Below are positions 10,828 through 21,686 of a stretch of DNA of 64,000 bases, piece by piece. A program made the position numbers and the translations under genes. The notes below the pieces were generated by a model. The model saw only the letters and a program-made list of their open reading frames with translations. It was not told the origin of the DNA and did no database searches. The stretch comes from Taxillus chinensis. Its lineage: Eukaryota; Streptophyta; Magnoliopsida; Santalales; Loranthaceae. The DNA lies in contig CM042092.1 of the NCBI GenBank assembly GCA_023512835.1, positions 45,778,400 to 45,842,399 on the forward strand, written 5' to 3'. Positions within the stretch are counted from its first letter, which is position 1. Every line of letters begins with the position of its first letter.

Positions 10828-12464
10828 TGTCACGCCCCGGATTTCCAACCCGAGGAAACCGGTACGTGACTCCCCATTCACCCACACGGAGGGCAATGGG
10901 GTTGGATTACTGGATGCCACACAAGCAAGTCTAACAATTACAATAAATCAAATAAGCCACATCTTTAATTCCAAAACATCAAAGGTTCACAAAACAACTA
11001 AGTCCCTGATTACAGTTCAATCCCTTAGTACATTCCCCTCCCTGGGGTTATAAATAATATAACAGATATAACTCATATTCTGCCCTAGGACCCTAGGACA
11101 GAGGAGGATTTAGGAAGAACAGAATCCCTACCTTACAACAGATCTTCCTTGCTCCCGCGCTAAACGCCGTCCTCCCCACGCGAGATGCTCCGGAAAGAAC
11201 CAAAGAACTCCCCTTCCTTCTCCTCTCTAGCTCTCTCTCTCTCTCTCTTACGACGCTTGGCGCACTGAAGTGAACCCTAAACCTAAAACAGAGAGCTTCT
11301 CCTCCTTATATAGACAACACAACATCAAAACGACGTAGTTTTGATTAAGTGAATCCCAGCACAGTAGGAGGGGTGAGCAACCACAGCTCAGTAGGGATCA
11401 TGTCTCCCCAACCCATCCCATGTTCCTAGCATCTACATGCCATGTGTACAAGTGCAGTGTTGTGTTACAATAATTTCAACAAACATAATAAAAACCACAT
11501 CAACAATTCCGACCTTCCACTGCCACAAGCTAACACTTTATCCACAAGTGATTTAACCGCCTCTTCAGGCCAAGTTATTTAACCGCCTCTTCAGGCCAAG
11601 TGATTTAACCGCCTCTTCAGGCCAAGTGATTTAACCGCCTCTTCAAGCCAAGTGATTTAACCGCCTCTTCAGGCCAAGTACCACAGTCATGCACACAACA
11701 CACATGGTCACTCAAGCATACAACCAAACACTTGGTGTGCACCCGTTCACAAGCGCACAAATCTAACCATTCGGGCCATAGAGCAAACATCCAGCATACA
11801 TACATACACTAAACCACAAGTCCAGTCACACGGACATATTACCAAACACTTAATGGGCATATACACACAACTAAGTTCACACAGGCATTTCATCAAACAT
11901 GTAGCAGGCATGTCATACAGGCATTTTATCAAACACTTTTCATGCATCACACAAACACCAGAAACACCAAAATCGCCATTGAAGGCCAACATTCAAAACG
12001 ACGTAGTTTTGATGCATCAAAACGACGTAGTTTTGATCACACAAGTTAGCACCTTTCCGCACCCATATAGGCCAAAATACTCAGAATTTCAACATGGTCC
12101 TTTGGAGAAAGTTCCTTAGAATGTCAAAACCAAGGGAACCATGCAAAAATATGCCTGCACGCCAATTTGCACGTGAATTCCCCAATTCACGTGCAACTCC
12201 ATATGCACTCCAAATGCTCTCAAACTTCACCCCTAGCCTCCTTGCATCATTTAGAAGACAACCACACTTGCACGTGAATTGGACCCATATCACGTGCACC
12301 TCACATACATGTCCATTTGGCCTGAAACTTGTGGTAGATAGAGGACACCATTAAGCATCTTTCCTTTTGCACGTGAATTCATTGGAGTCCATTTACTAGG
12401 TCAAAATCTAGAAAAACTCTACTCAGGAGGCAAAACTGACTAACTCAAGGTACGGGTCCTTACA
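10828..12464 (-). mobile_element. Solo LTR of a Tekay-type element, minus orientation
   Basis: On the plus strand it runs TGTCACGCCCCGG to GGTCCTTACA and is flanked by TCGAG on both sides (10823-10827 and 12465-12469). It has inserted into the 3' untranslated part of the Tekay fragment, only 31 bp before that element's own LTR. The two LTRs are inverted and similar over most of their length. It contains five 26-bp tandem repeats (11546-11675) and CACGTG-containing inverted repeats. Confidence 0.9.
11546..11675 (+). repeat. Five 26-bp tandem repeats in the Tekay solo LTR
   Basis: Unit AAGTGATTTAACCGCCTCTT plus CAGGCC is repeated five times with one or two changes (for example TTATTT in unit 2 and CAAGCC in unit 4). 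There are no spacers, so this is a plain tandem array. The forward LTR has a more irregular version at about 13595-13730. Confidence 0.9.
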
Positions 12465-12495
12465 TCGAGGACGAAAAGTCTTAAGGGGGAGAGGA

Positions 12496-14213
12496 TGTAA
12501 GGACCCGTACCTTGAGTTAGTCACAGTTTTGCCTTCTAAGTAGAGTTTTTCTAGATTTTGACCTAGTGAATGGACTCCAATGAATTCACGTGCAAAAGGA
12601 AAGATGCTTAGAATGATGTCCTCTATCTACCACAGAAGTTTCAGGCCAAATGGACGTGTATGTGAGGTGTACGTGAAATGGGTCCAATTCACGTGCAAGT
12701 GTGGTTGTCTTCTATATGATGCAAGGAGGCTAGGGGTGAAGTTTGAGCGCATTTGGAGTTCATTTGGAGTTGCACGTGAATTGGGGAATTCACGTGCAAA
12801 TTGGCGTGCAGGATTATTTTGCATGGTTCCCTTGGTTTTGTCATTCTAATCATCTTTTCCCAAAGGACCATGTTGGAATTGTGACTATTTTGGTGTGTAT
12901 GGGTGTGGGAAGGTCATAGCTTGTTCCATCAAAAGTACGTCGTTTTGATGCTGGGATTCACTTAATCAAAACTACGTCATTTTGATGTTGTGTTGTCTAT
13001 ATAAGGAGGAGAAGCCCCTCTGTTTTAGGGTTAGGGTTTGTTGCTCCACCAGCCGTCGCACAGAGAGAGAGAGAGAGAGAGAGAGAGGGAAGGAGAGCTC
13101 CTGGTTGCTGTCGGGCGTCTTGCGTGGGTGGTCGGTGATTCGTGGGTGGACGGCGTTCGACGTGGGATCGGGACATTGCTGTGTTGTTATGTTTTACTTG
13201 AGGTAGGGGTTCTGTTCTTCCTAAACCCTCCTCTGTCCTAGGGTTCCAGGGCAGATTATGGGTTATATCTGTTATATATATATATGTAATCCATATAGGT
13301 GTGATCTCCTATATGGATGTTGGCCTTCAGTGGCATTTTGGTGTGATTCTGTGGATTACATGCTATATGTTTGATGAAAAGCCTGTGTGAATATAGCTGT
13401 GTGTATATGCCCATTACGTGTTTGGTAATATGCCTGTGTGGCTGGACTTGTGATTTAGTGTATGTATATATGCTGGGTGTTTGCTCTATTGCCTGAATGG
13501 CTGGGATTGTGCACTTGTGAACGGGTGCACACCAAGTGTTTGGTTTTATGCTTGGGTGACTGTGGTGTGTGTTGTGTGCATGACTGTGCTATCTGGCCTG
13601 AAGAGGCGGTTAAACTACTTTGCCTGAGAGGCGGTTAAACCAGTGGCCTGAAGAGGAGGTTAAACTACTTTGCCTGAGAGGCGGTTAAATCAGTGGCCTA
13701 AAGAGGTGGTTAAACTACTTGCTTGAGATGTGTTTTGTTAGCCTGTGTGGCAGTGGAAGATTGTAATTGTTGATGTTGTTGTTATTATGTCTGTTGAAAT
13801 TATTGTAACACGATACTGCACTTGTACACATGGCATGTAGATGCTAGGAGCATGGGATGGGTTGGGGAGACATGATCTCTACTGAGCTGTGGTTGCTCAC
13901 CCCTCCTACTGTGTTTGTTTTCCAGGGACTTACAGGCGTTAGGTGGATACACCAAGGTGGAAGACCATAATTATTTTTATTCTCTTCCATTTATGTTTTG
14001 TTTTTCTTATGGGAATTGATGTAACCCCAGTGGGGAAAGGATTTTGTTGTAATAAACTGGTTTGGATTGCTTTTAATGAACATTACTTTCTTGAATGTCG
14101 TGGATGTTTAAAATGTGATATTCTTGGTTTGTATCCTAACCCCTTTGCCCTCCGTGTGGGTAAAAGGGGAGTCACGTACCGGTTTCCTCGGGTTGGAAAT
14201 CCGGGGCGTGACA
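12496..14213 (+). repeat. 3' LTR of the Tekay fragment
   Basis: It begins TGTAAGGACCCG directly after the polypurine tract AAGGGGGAGAGGA and ends CCGGGGCGTGACA. Just upstream is CGAGGACGAAAAGTC, a second version of the end-of-pol motif; the minus-strand Tekay copy has the same arrangement next to its polypurine tract. An AG microsatellite lies at about 13062-13088 and the GGCGGTTAAAC repeats at about 13595-13730. Confidence 0.87.
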
Positions 14214-14823
14214 TGTTAGTACATCTAAACCGTTGGATGGTTTCATTTCAGGTGGCACCATAGTTTATGACTGTGGAAGCGAGGTTGTTACTGCTGTTCC
14301 CGAAGCAGTAGCACCCGTACTTAACGATGAAGGGAAGGCTGCTGCAGTTCAAGCCAAAACTGTAGCACCCAAAAAGAAAGGAAAGGCAAAGGATGATGCA
14401 TCTAGGGCCAAGAGCGCGTCACCCAAACGCAATGGACTAGGCCATAGGGAACAGAGTAGAAAGTCTGTAAAATCTAAGAGACCTGTATCCCCTATTTGTA
14501 CTCCGCATTATAGTGTATGTTCCTTTTGTAGGGAAATAGGTCATTATCACTATGATTGCTGGAGTTTATCTGATAACTGGCTTTGTAATCAAGTTCGTAT
14601 CAATAAAGATCAGTTCAATAAAAAGGGTTCTTCGAGCAAAACAAAATCTAGATCTCAAAGGAGTGTCTCTCCCAAGAAAACCCAAGTAAAAGAAGCAGCT
14701 GAAACTAACAAATTAAAGTCAACCTGGAAAGCTAAAAGTCCTAGCAAAGTTAAATCCAGAACTGTTGACACTAATGCTATTCTTTCTAACCACCCGAAAC
14801 AAGTTTGGGCACCAAAAGTGTAA
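14214..14823 (+). pseudogene. gag: gag of element B, second zinc knuckle and C-terminus (copy 2 of the duplication, continuing)
   Basis: The first 404 bp (to 14617) duplicate 9329-9732; the rest continues gag to the TAA at 14821-14823 after VWAPKV. The knuckle CSFCREIGHYHYDC is intact (CX2CX4HX4C). A Lys/Ser-rich basic tail follows. The stop is in the same place as in element A (WAPKT then TAG), and pol continues in the same frame, so the stop is probably a real family feature and not decay. This copy has no stop inside its roughly 200 codons. Confidence 0.8.
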
Positions 14824-17800
14824 ACTGTTGTCTTGCAGGAGCATCTCTGGAATGCATTGCCGGATCACCTGAAGTTAAAGATCAATCAAAGCAAGTGGAT
14901 CCTCGATAGTGGATGCTCCAGACATATGACAGGTGATCAGACTCTACTTGTTGAAGTTAATGACAAACGAGGTCCATCCGTTTCATATGGTGACAACAGC
15001 AAAGGTAAGACTGTCGGGTATGGCACTTTAACCAACGGCTATATATCAATCACTAAAGTTGCACTAGTCGAAGGTTTGAAGCATAATTTGCTAAGTGTCA
15101 GTAATTTATGTGACAAAGGATTTACTGTTTCCTTCATGTCCAACACCTGTAGAGTAAGGGAAAACTTATCCAGAGATGTTAAGTTATCCAGATCAAGAGA
15201 TGGGGACATATACTCTGTGGTCTTAAGAAATAATTTTTCTGACCCTGTATGCTTCCTCACTACAGCATCAGATGAAGATAGTTGGCTATGACACAAGCGA
15301 TGCACACATTTAAACTTTAAGACCTTGTCTAAGTTAGCGTCACTTGATCTTGTCACTGGTCTACCTAAACACAAATACTTTAGAGACACTCTCTGTCGAG
15401 AATGCCAACTTGGTAAACAGACCAAACATAGCTTTAAGAGCAAATCAGTTAATTCAATAACTGCTCCTCTACAACTTCTTCATATGGACCTCTGTGGTCC
15501 CATTTCTGTTCCTTCACTTGCTGGTGCGAGATATACCCTTGTGGTTATCGATGATCTCACCAGGTACACATAGGTGATGTTCCCGAAATCTAAGGATCAA
15601 ACTTTTGAGCATCTTGTAGATCTTTTCAACTGGGTAAGCAACTCACAAGGACTGAGCATTAAATGCATCAGGAGTGATCATGGTACAGAATTTGATTTTT
15701 CGGATATGAGGTCATATTGTTCTAAACAGGGCATTCAGCATGACTTCTCTGTGCCCAGAACTCCACAACAAAATGGGGTAGCTGAGCGCGAGAATCATAC
15801 TTTAGTCGAGGCTGGCAGATCTATGTTAGGAGGGGCAAAGCTTCCTCTTAGTCTATGGGCTGAAGCTGTGTCCACTGCCTGCTATGTTCAGAATAGAACT
15901 CTAATGAATAAATCTACCATGAAAACACCCTATGAGATGTGGAGAGGACGAAAGCCTTCAATTTCACATTTCAGAGCTTTTGGGTGTACGTGCTATATAT
16001 TAAACAACGGCAAAGAACCCAGGAATAAATTTGAACCAAAATCTGATGATGGGATTTTTGTTGGCTACTCATTACATAGCAAGGCTTATCGGGTCTTCAA
16101 TAGAAAACTTTTTAAAGTTGAAGAATTTATCCATGTGACCTTTGATGAAGCTAACCTGGATTGGTCACAAGTTGGACCTTCAAGTTCAAATGTGTAGGAT
16201 CAGGATGACAACATCGACTATTCAAAGCTTATGAATGTTCCTGTTACACATAGTAACCAACCATGTGGCACCAGTGAAGCACAAAGAAATGATATGGATG
16301 ATGCTACGGATGAATCGGACTGTGGACTTCCATTAAACTTCGGACATACTCCTACGGATATCCAAAATTCTGGAGTACCTTCAAGTCCCTCCGGACCAGT
16401 TAACATCGAAAGCAACAGTGTCGAAGAACTACCTAGTTCTTTCGAACCTGCTAATACGGAAACATCTAGTCCGGAAGAAGCTCAACCAGCAAATGTACCT
16501 GAACCACCTAATCTGGTAGAGCTTCAAATTATTCAAGATCAACCACCACATGCACAGAATTACAGGTGGACTCGACACCACCCTTTAGAACAAGTGATTA
16601 GTGATCCTACTGTTGGTGTAAGAACAAGAGCAGCCACCTCCAACATTTGTCTTTACTCATGTTTTCTATCTCAAATAGAACCAAAGGTGGTAGATGAAGC
16701 TTTTCAGGATTCGAATTGGATAGAAGCCATGCAAGAAGAGCTGAATCAATTTAAGCGAAATGATGTGTGGACTCCAGTACCAAGGCCTAAGTCTCAGCAA
16801 GTCATTGGAGTTAAATGGGTGTTCCAGAATAAGCTTGATACGGATGGAATAGTAATCCGAAATAAAGCCAGACTGGTAGCCAAAAGTTATCGTCAAGAAG
16901 AAGGAATAGACTATAACGAGACCTTCGCTCCAATAGCAAGACTTGAGGCAATCAGAATGTTTCTGGCATATGCTTCATATGAAAACTTCATAGTTTATCG
17001 AATGGACGTCAAAAGCGCATTTCTAAATGGAGATCTTCAAGAGGAGGTGTACGTTGAACAACCTCCCGGTTTTATTGAACCTAAGGCAGGACATCTAGTC
17101 TACAAGCTTCGGAAAGCTTTGTATGGTTTGAAGCAAGATCCAAGAGCCTGGTACGACACACTATCAGAATTCCTACTTGCTCACAACTTTCAAAAAGGGA
17201 AAGGGAAGATAGACACCACTTTATTCCTACGACAAGAGAAAGGACATACTCTGATCGTACAGATATATGTGGATGATATCATTTTCGGATCATCAAATCC
17301 GAAACTTTGTGAAGAGTTTGCAAAGTTGATGACTGGCAAGTTTGAGATAAGTATGATGGGAGAACTGTCCTACTTCCTTGGAATAGAAGTCAAACAATTG
17401 AAGGATGGGATCTTCATCAACCAAGCTAAGTACACACGTGACTTAATTAAGAAGTTTGGTATGGAAGGTTCATCTCCCGTCAAGACTCCAATGCCAGTTA
17501 GTGCCAAGTTAGACCCTAATGTGGACGACAAATCAGTAAATGTGACTGAATACAGAGGGATGATAAGATCCTTGCTGTATTTTACAGCAAGTCGCCCGGA
17601 CATTATGTTTGCAACCTGCATCTGTGCAAGATATCAGGCGAATCCCAAAGAGTCACATATGCTTCATGTCAAACGGATATTAAGGTATCTTAAAGGGACT
17701 GTGAATTTGGGACTCTGGTACCCAAAGGAGTCCAACTTCACCTTATCCGGATATTCTGATGCTAATTTTGTTGGGTGTCGCATCGACAGGAAAAACACAA

Positions 17801-18212
17801 GTGGTACGTGTCAGTTTCTTGGAAATAGATTAATTTCATGGTTCAATAAGAAGCAGAATTCCGTATCAACCTCTACTGCTGAGGCGGAATATATAGCTGC
17901 TGGGAGTTGCTGCGCACAGCTACTCTGGATGCAAAGTCAACTTACTGACTACGGTTTCAACATGACATTTATTCCACTCTACTGTGACAACACCAGCGCA
18001 ATTGCTATCAGCAACAATCCTGTCATGCACCCAAAGACGAAGCAAATTGAGGTCAGGTATGACTTCATTCGCGACCATGTTCTCAGAAAGCATATATCTC
18101 TGAAACATGTTGTACTAAAGATCAACTGGAAGACATACTTACAAAGCCCCTACCCGATGCAAGGTTCTCTGAATTACTCTTCCGATTAGGTATGCTTGAC
18201 TTTTCTGCATAG
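14824..18212 (+). pseudogene. pol: pol of element B: protease, integrase, reverse transcriptase, RNase H
   Basis: One frame holds nearly all of pol, with only three stops: TGA 15289-15291 and TAG 15571-15573, both where A has Trp, and TAG 16195-16197. The protease motif ILDSGCSRHMTGD is intact (about 14900). The GAG-pre-integrase region includes CRECQLGKQTKHSF. Integrase shows HMDLCGP, IRSDHGTEF and QQNGVAERE, giving the D-D-E residues. RT has [22 protein letters not shown] and an intact YVDD at 17266-17277. RNase H includes [21 protein letters not shown] and the end region with [21 protein letters not shown] frameshift near 18110 garbles the last 30 codons; the natural end is GMLDFSA and a stop at 18210-18212. 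It would copy the RNA and integrate the cDNA. Confidence 0.85.
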
Positions 18213-19766
18213 CTTACATTTAAATTACTCAATAGCATATCTTCTTTCAGAACATGCATTGTGCTTTTATTGAAAGTAACAGAATTTAAATTTGATCATA
18301 CTTACTTCTTAAGGTGTCCTATGCATATGATAAATATCGAAGTTCTGTATTGGGAGGATGCTTGCGTTTCCCGACTGATTAAAACCTATATGAATAATCT
18401 CTTTAGGATTTCATGATCTTCATTCTCATTCTCTACCACATGACAAATGCCGGTTCATTTAGATTGCTCTATTATCATGTATAGTTGAAGAAATGAAATG
18501 GGTTAGCTCAGAATGGCTGGTGGATGTATATGCAGTCGCAGTCTGATCAGTTTCTGAAGTGTAGTTTCCTAAAAGGGTAGACAGCACTAACTTTCTCTAT
18601 GCAGGAAATGTCAACTGGGAGGTTGCACGATCTACGGGGGAGAAAATGTTTCATTGATCAATCTAGTAATACCCCTCGTATATGTCTCATGACCTCTTTC
18701 CTGGCTGTCTATCTGAGGGGGAGTCTTTCACTGAGAGGATCGAATGATCTAAGGGGGAGCAAAAGCTTCATTTATTACCTCTGTAATGACCCCTTTTATG
18801 TCTCGGATGCTCCTTCCTCTAAACGTTCACTTCCAGATTTGACTGGACATGCAATGATGAATCAGAATTGTGGCATGGCTGGATGTTTTTCTTTCCTCAA
18901 CCGTGCATTTTAATCGGACAATCATCTGCCTGCTTTTGACATGTGTTCATATCCCCAGTTTCACTCATGAATCCTAACTTGGGAAAATCATATGATTTTT
19001 AATTTATCTTAGCTATCACTATTAGTATAAAGGTTTCGCTATGTTGACCTATATGAACTTATGTGTTTATCAGATGTCATATGCATTTTCTTCAGTAATT
19101 TGATCATAAATCACATGTATGTGTCTTGTTACTATTCTTACATATGCATAAGTTCTGTCTCTTTTTAGTTCGGATTATGATGTTCTCGCTTAGACTAATT
19201 GATCCATATCCGTACTAACTCAACCTGTTAGTCTTCTGTTCCTTAGTCTATTTTTCAAGCTACAGGTTCAAATTCTCTTTGCACTTCATTGCTCTACCTT
19301 GTTTTGATGTCTCGGAGTTGAAGTGTTGTGGTACTTCTTATTTCCTCGACACCAAGACAGCAAAGGAATCATTCTTTATCAGCACTCAGCTTCTACGGAC
19401 TCAGTTTATCTATCATCCGGATATTCTTCTTTTTATGAACTTTTCTCCTCTGGATGAAAGTCGGTTTAATTCCTTCTAACTCTTGGAATTCTCAACTCGT
19501 GATAACCAAGTAATTATATTACATCGCTTATTTCTGAGGAGGGATAATGATGGTCCATTAAATGCACGTCTCGAGCCCGGCAATTGTCTTTTCAAAAATC
19601 CAGAAGTATGCATACAACTGTCATTTTTGAATGGTTAACATGGCCGCCACATCATCAGTCTATTTGATGGCGCTAATACATCAAGTCTAATGACATCGGA
19701 TAGTTAGGCGGATCACTGCTCATCTCGCTGAAACCCGAGACCCGCTTGCTTCCACGGGAAAGGTCC
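18213..19766 (+). other. Spacer between pol and ORF3 of element B, with extra polypurine tracts
   Basis: No long reading frame is convincing here. Three polypurine tracts of the form GGGGGAG lie at 18635-18643, 18715-18723 and 18751-18759, in addition to the one next to the 3' LTR. Extra tracts after pol are known from Sireviruses. The same block, reversed, flanks the Tekay/TRIM composite in element D (47245-47281 and 51502-51515). From about 19540 the sequence (GAGGAGGGATAATGATGG...) is also kept upstream of ORF3 in D and F. Confidence 0.7.
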
Positions 19767-19774
19767 TATTTATA
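19767..19774 (+). promoter_or_regulatory. Internal promoter (TATA box) in front of ORF3 of element B
   Basis: TATTTATA lies 118 bp upstream of the ORF3 start codon. AAACCCTAAA, a telo-box-like motif, follows at about 19818. The same pair at similar spacing is found in A (27537 and 27593), D (44181-44190 and about 44110, reversed) and F (63751-63760 and about 63700, reversed). This points to a separate transcript for ORF3. The TATA call rests on motif and position only. Confidence 0.6.
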
Positions 19775-19891
19775 ATGCACTATCAAGCGACGCACAAGGC
19801 TATCACTCCTAATTCTCAAAACCCTAAATCCTCGTTGCTTCTTCCAACTCCAAAGACCTCATCTCCTTTTCCTCCAATCCTCCATATTTTA

Positions 19892-21421
19892 ATGGCAGCC
19901 CAAGCTCTATACGGCGTTGTTCCTGGCCACTTGGTAGACTGGTCTGGAATCTCTGATCCTCCAGCCTGGCTCGAAGAGGTTCGCCAGCTCCTTGATTCCA
20001 GCAACCTCCTCGCCCTAGTCTCTACCCCGGTCGATCTCCTCGTCTCTGACATCCTTGCCTTCTATCAGCATGTCAACTCCAGTGATGAGTCTATAATCTC
20101 AGTGGTCCGAGGGAAAACTATCAAGATCACCCCTCAGGTGATCCGTGATGCCTTCCATCTTCCTGAGGGCAACGACTTCAGGCCGAGCGCTCTAGCCATG
20201 GCTGCATCCATGGACTGTCCCAACAAAGTAAAGGAATACAAGTTGAAGTCTTTTCAGGGCCCCCATCGCTGCATGACCACTATACTGAGCCGGTGTCTAC
20301 TGGCTCACTCCACAGCTTTAGACTCCATCCCGTATGATCTGCTACTGGCAATGTACGTGATTTTTGAGTCACTGCCACTTGACTGGGGCGTTTCCCTGTT
20401 CCAAGTGCTGCAAAATGGGAATCGGAATTCGACTTTTGGACGGATTCTGTCTCAAATTTTCCGACACCTTCACCCCATGCACTTCCAGCACGAACTGGTG
20501 ATTCCCTTTCCAGCAAACTTTTACTTCCGCCATCTTACTGCAGACGAGACACTCACCGTTCGCCGCCCTCCAGTCTCACGTGCTCTTGTTGCTGTGTCGG
20601 AGCAACAAGCTAGTTCTGTTGGTGACCCAGCTGCAAGCTTGGGTCATGAAGTTAGCTTTGCTCCCCAGTCCTTCCACTCCCGCATCCGGTCTGTTGCCGC
20701 TCTGGCACGGTCCCTCAGTTCGCTGCACAGCATTCGCGCTGACCCGTCTACTACTGCAAGGCCCCCTCAGCCGCACCTCCATGAGGCTGTCTTATCAGCC
20801 TCTCCTACTGCTGGTCCTGCTTCTCCTCACGCTGCTGCTGCTGCTACTTCTAATGCTGTTGTTGACGCTCTCGCACCCATCTCTCCGGTCACAGCAGCCA
20901 TTGCTGCTGTTCTACCCGAAATCCCTATCTCTCATGCGGAAGCTTCTCCAGCTTACTCTCCTGTTCCCAAGGACTACATCGACCATCTCTCCACTGACCT
21001 CCTTACTTACTGCTGGCTGCGCTTCAATCTAGCCGATACTACAGACAACCCAGAACCTACCCTCCGGGTGTATTACACTCAACACACCCAAACCCCGAAG
21101 GATATGATTACTTGGAACTGTGCTCACGGCTTTCTGACGCCGTCCATGCTTCAGGCTCCCATTCCTGCTGCTGCCTCGTCCGGACCTGCCCACGACACAC
21201 GGACACCCCTCCCTGCTGAGGCTGGTCTCTCCTATCCTGTGGATATCCCTACTATTGACCTCTCCGGTCAAAGTGGCTCTACTGCCCCTGCAACTGCACC
21301 ACCACTGTACTCTCCGACTGTCGCCGACTCTGCCCTACACACACCTGCTCCTCTTCATGCGGGTGAGTCCTCTAAGGCTCCTACCTTTGGCCTTGGGTGC
21401 GCCTCTTTTGCTTCTTCCTAA
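19892..21421 (+). CDS. ORF3 of element B: N-terminal and middle domains, protease core lost
   Basis: An open frame of 510 codons starts at MAAQALYGVVPGHLVDW; the in-frame ATG at 19775 sits on the TATA box and is unlikely to be used. Residues about 1-220 form a conserved domain (LVDWSGISDPPAWL, ITPQVIRDAFHLPEG, KEYKLKSFQGP, LDSIPYDLLLAMYV). Residues about 225-370 are an Ala/Pro/Ser-rich linker. Around 370-425 a second conserved block follows (DYIDHLSTDL, RVYYTQHTQTPKDMITW). The frame stops at 21421, and only about 25 codons of the Ulp1-like end remain downstream (MMKLREHAARMIFKYSKPYVP, about 21481-21545), so the catalytic core was deleted. No transmembrane segment or signal peptide is evident. 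Relatives in A, C, D, E and F keep the protease region. Function of the N-terminal domain is unknown. Confidence 0.72.
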   Translation: MAAQALYGVVPGHLVDWSGISDPPAWLEEVRQLLDSSNLLALVSTPVDLLVSDILAFYQHVNSSDESIISVVRGKTIKITPQVIRDAFHLPEGNDFRPSALAMAASMDCPNKVKEYKLKSFQGPHRCMTTILSRCLLAHSTALDSIPYDLLLAMYVIFESLPLDWGVSLFQVLQNGNRNSTFGRILSQIFRHLHPMHFQHELVIPFPANFYFRHLTADETLTVRRPPVSRALVAVSEQQASSVGDPAASLGHEVSFAPQSFHSRIRSVAALARSLSSLHSIRADPSTTARPPQPHLHEAVLSASPTAGPASPHAAAAATSNAVVDALAPISPVTAAIAAVLPEIPISHAEASPAYSPVPKDYIDHLSTDLLTYCWLRFNLADTTDNPEPTLRVYYTQHTQTPKDMITWNCAHGFLTPSMLQAPIPAAASSGPAHDTRTPLPAEAGLSYPVDIPTIDLSGQSGSTAPATAPPLYSPTVADSALHTPAPLHAGESSKAPTFGLGCASFASS

Positions 21422-21686
21422 AATCAGTTATTACATTTGATGACAACTAGAACAATATCATCAAATTCACCAGTAAGCAGATGATGAAGCTACGAGAGCA
21501 TGCAGCAAGAATGATCTTTAAATATAGTAAGCCATATGTACCATAAGTTTCATCTGTACTAAGGCTTAATGTATTCTTGCTGACATATTAGTGGAAGTGT
21601 TTTTGCTTATCCTTAACTCTGTGTATTTCTTGCTGCCTAACCGGATCAAATTACAAAGGGTTTGGCATATCCATATTGGGGGAGAT

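Larger units (their letters stand above)
9733..14213 (+). mobile_element. Tekay/Del-type Ty3/gypsy fragment inside gag of B
   Basis: It holds the last part of integrase with a chromodomain-like end (9734-10530), about 300 bp of 3' untranslated sequence, a solo LTR of the same family in minus orientation (10828-12464), a polypurine tract (12484-12495) and a forward 3' LTR (12496-14213). The 5' LTR, gag and most of pol are missing. It is flanked by the two 404-bp copies of B gag rather than a short duplication, so it did not arise by a simple insertion alone. Confidence 0.85.

Noticed and set aside
11546..11675. Regular 26-bp repeats that look like a CRISPR array
   Set aside because: There are no spacers between units and the sequence lies in a plant LTR; it is a tandem repeat.
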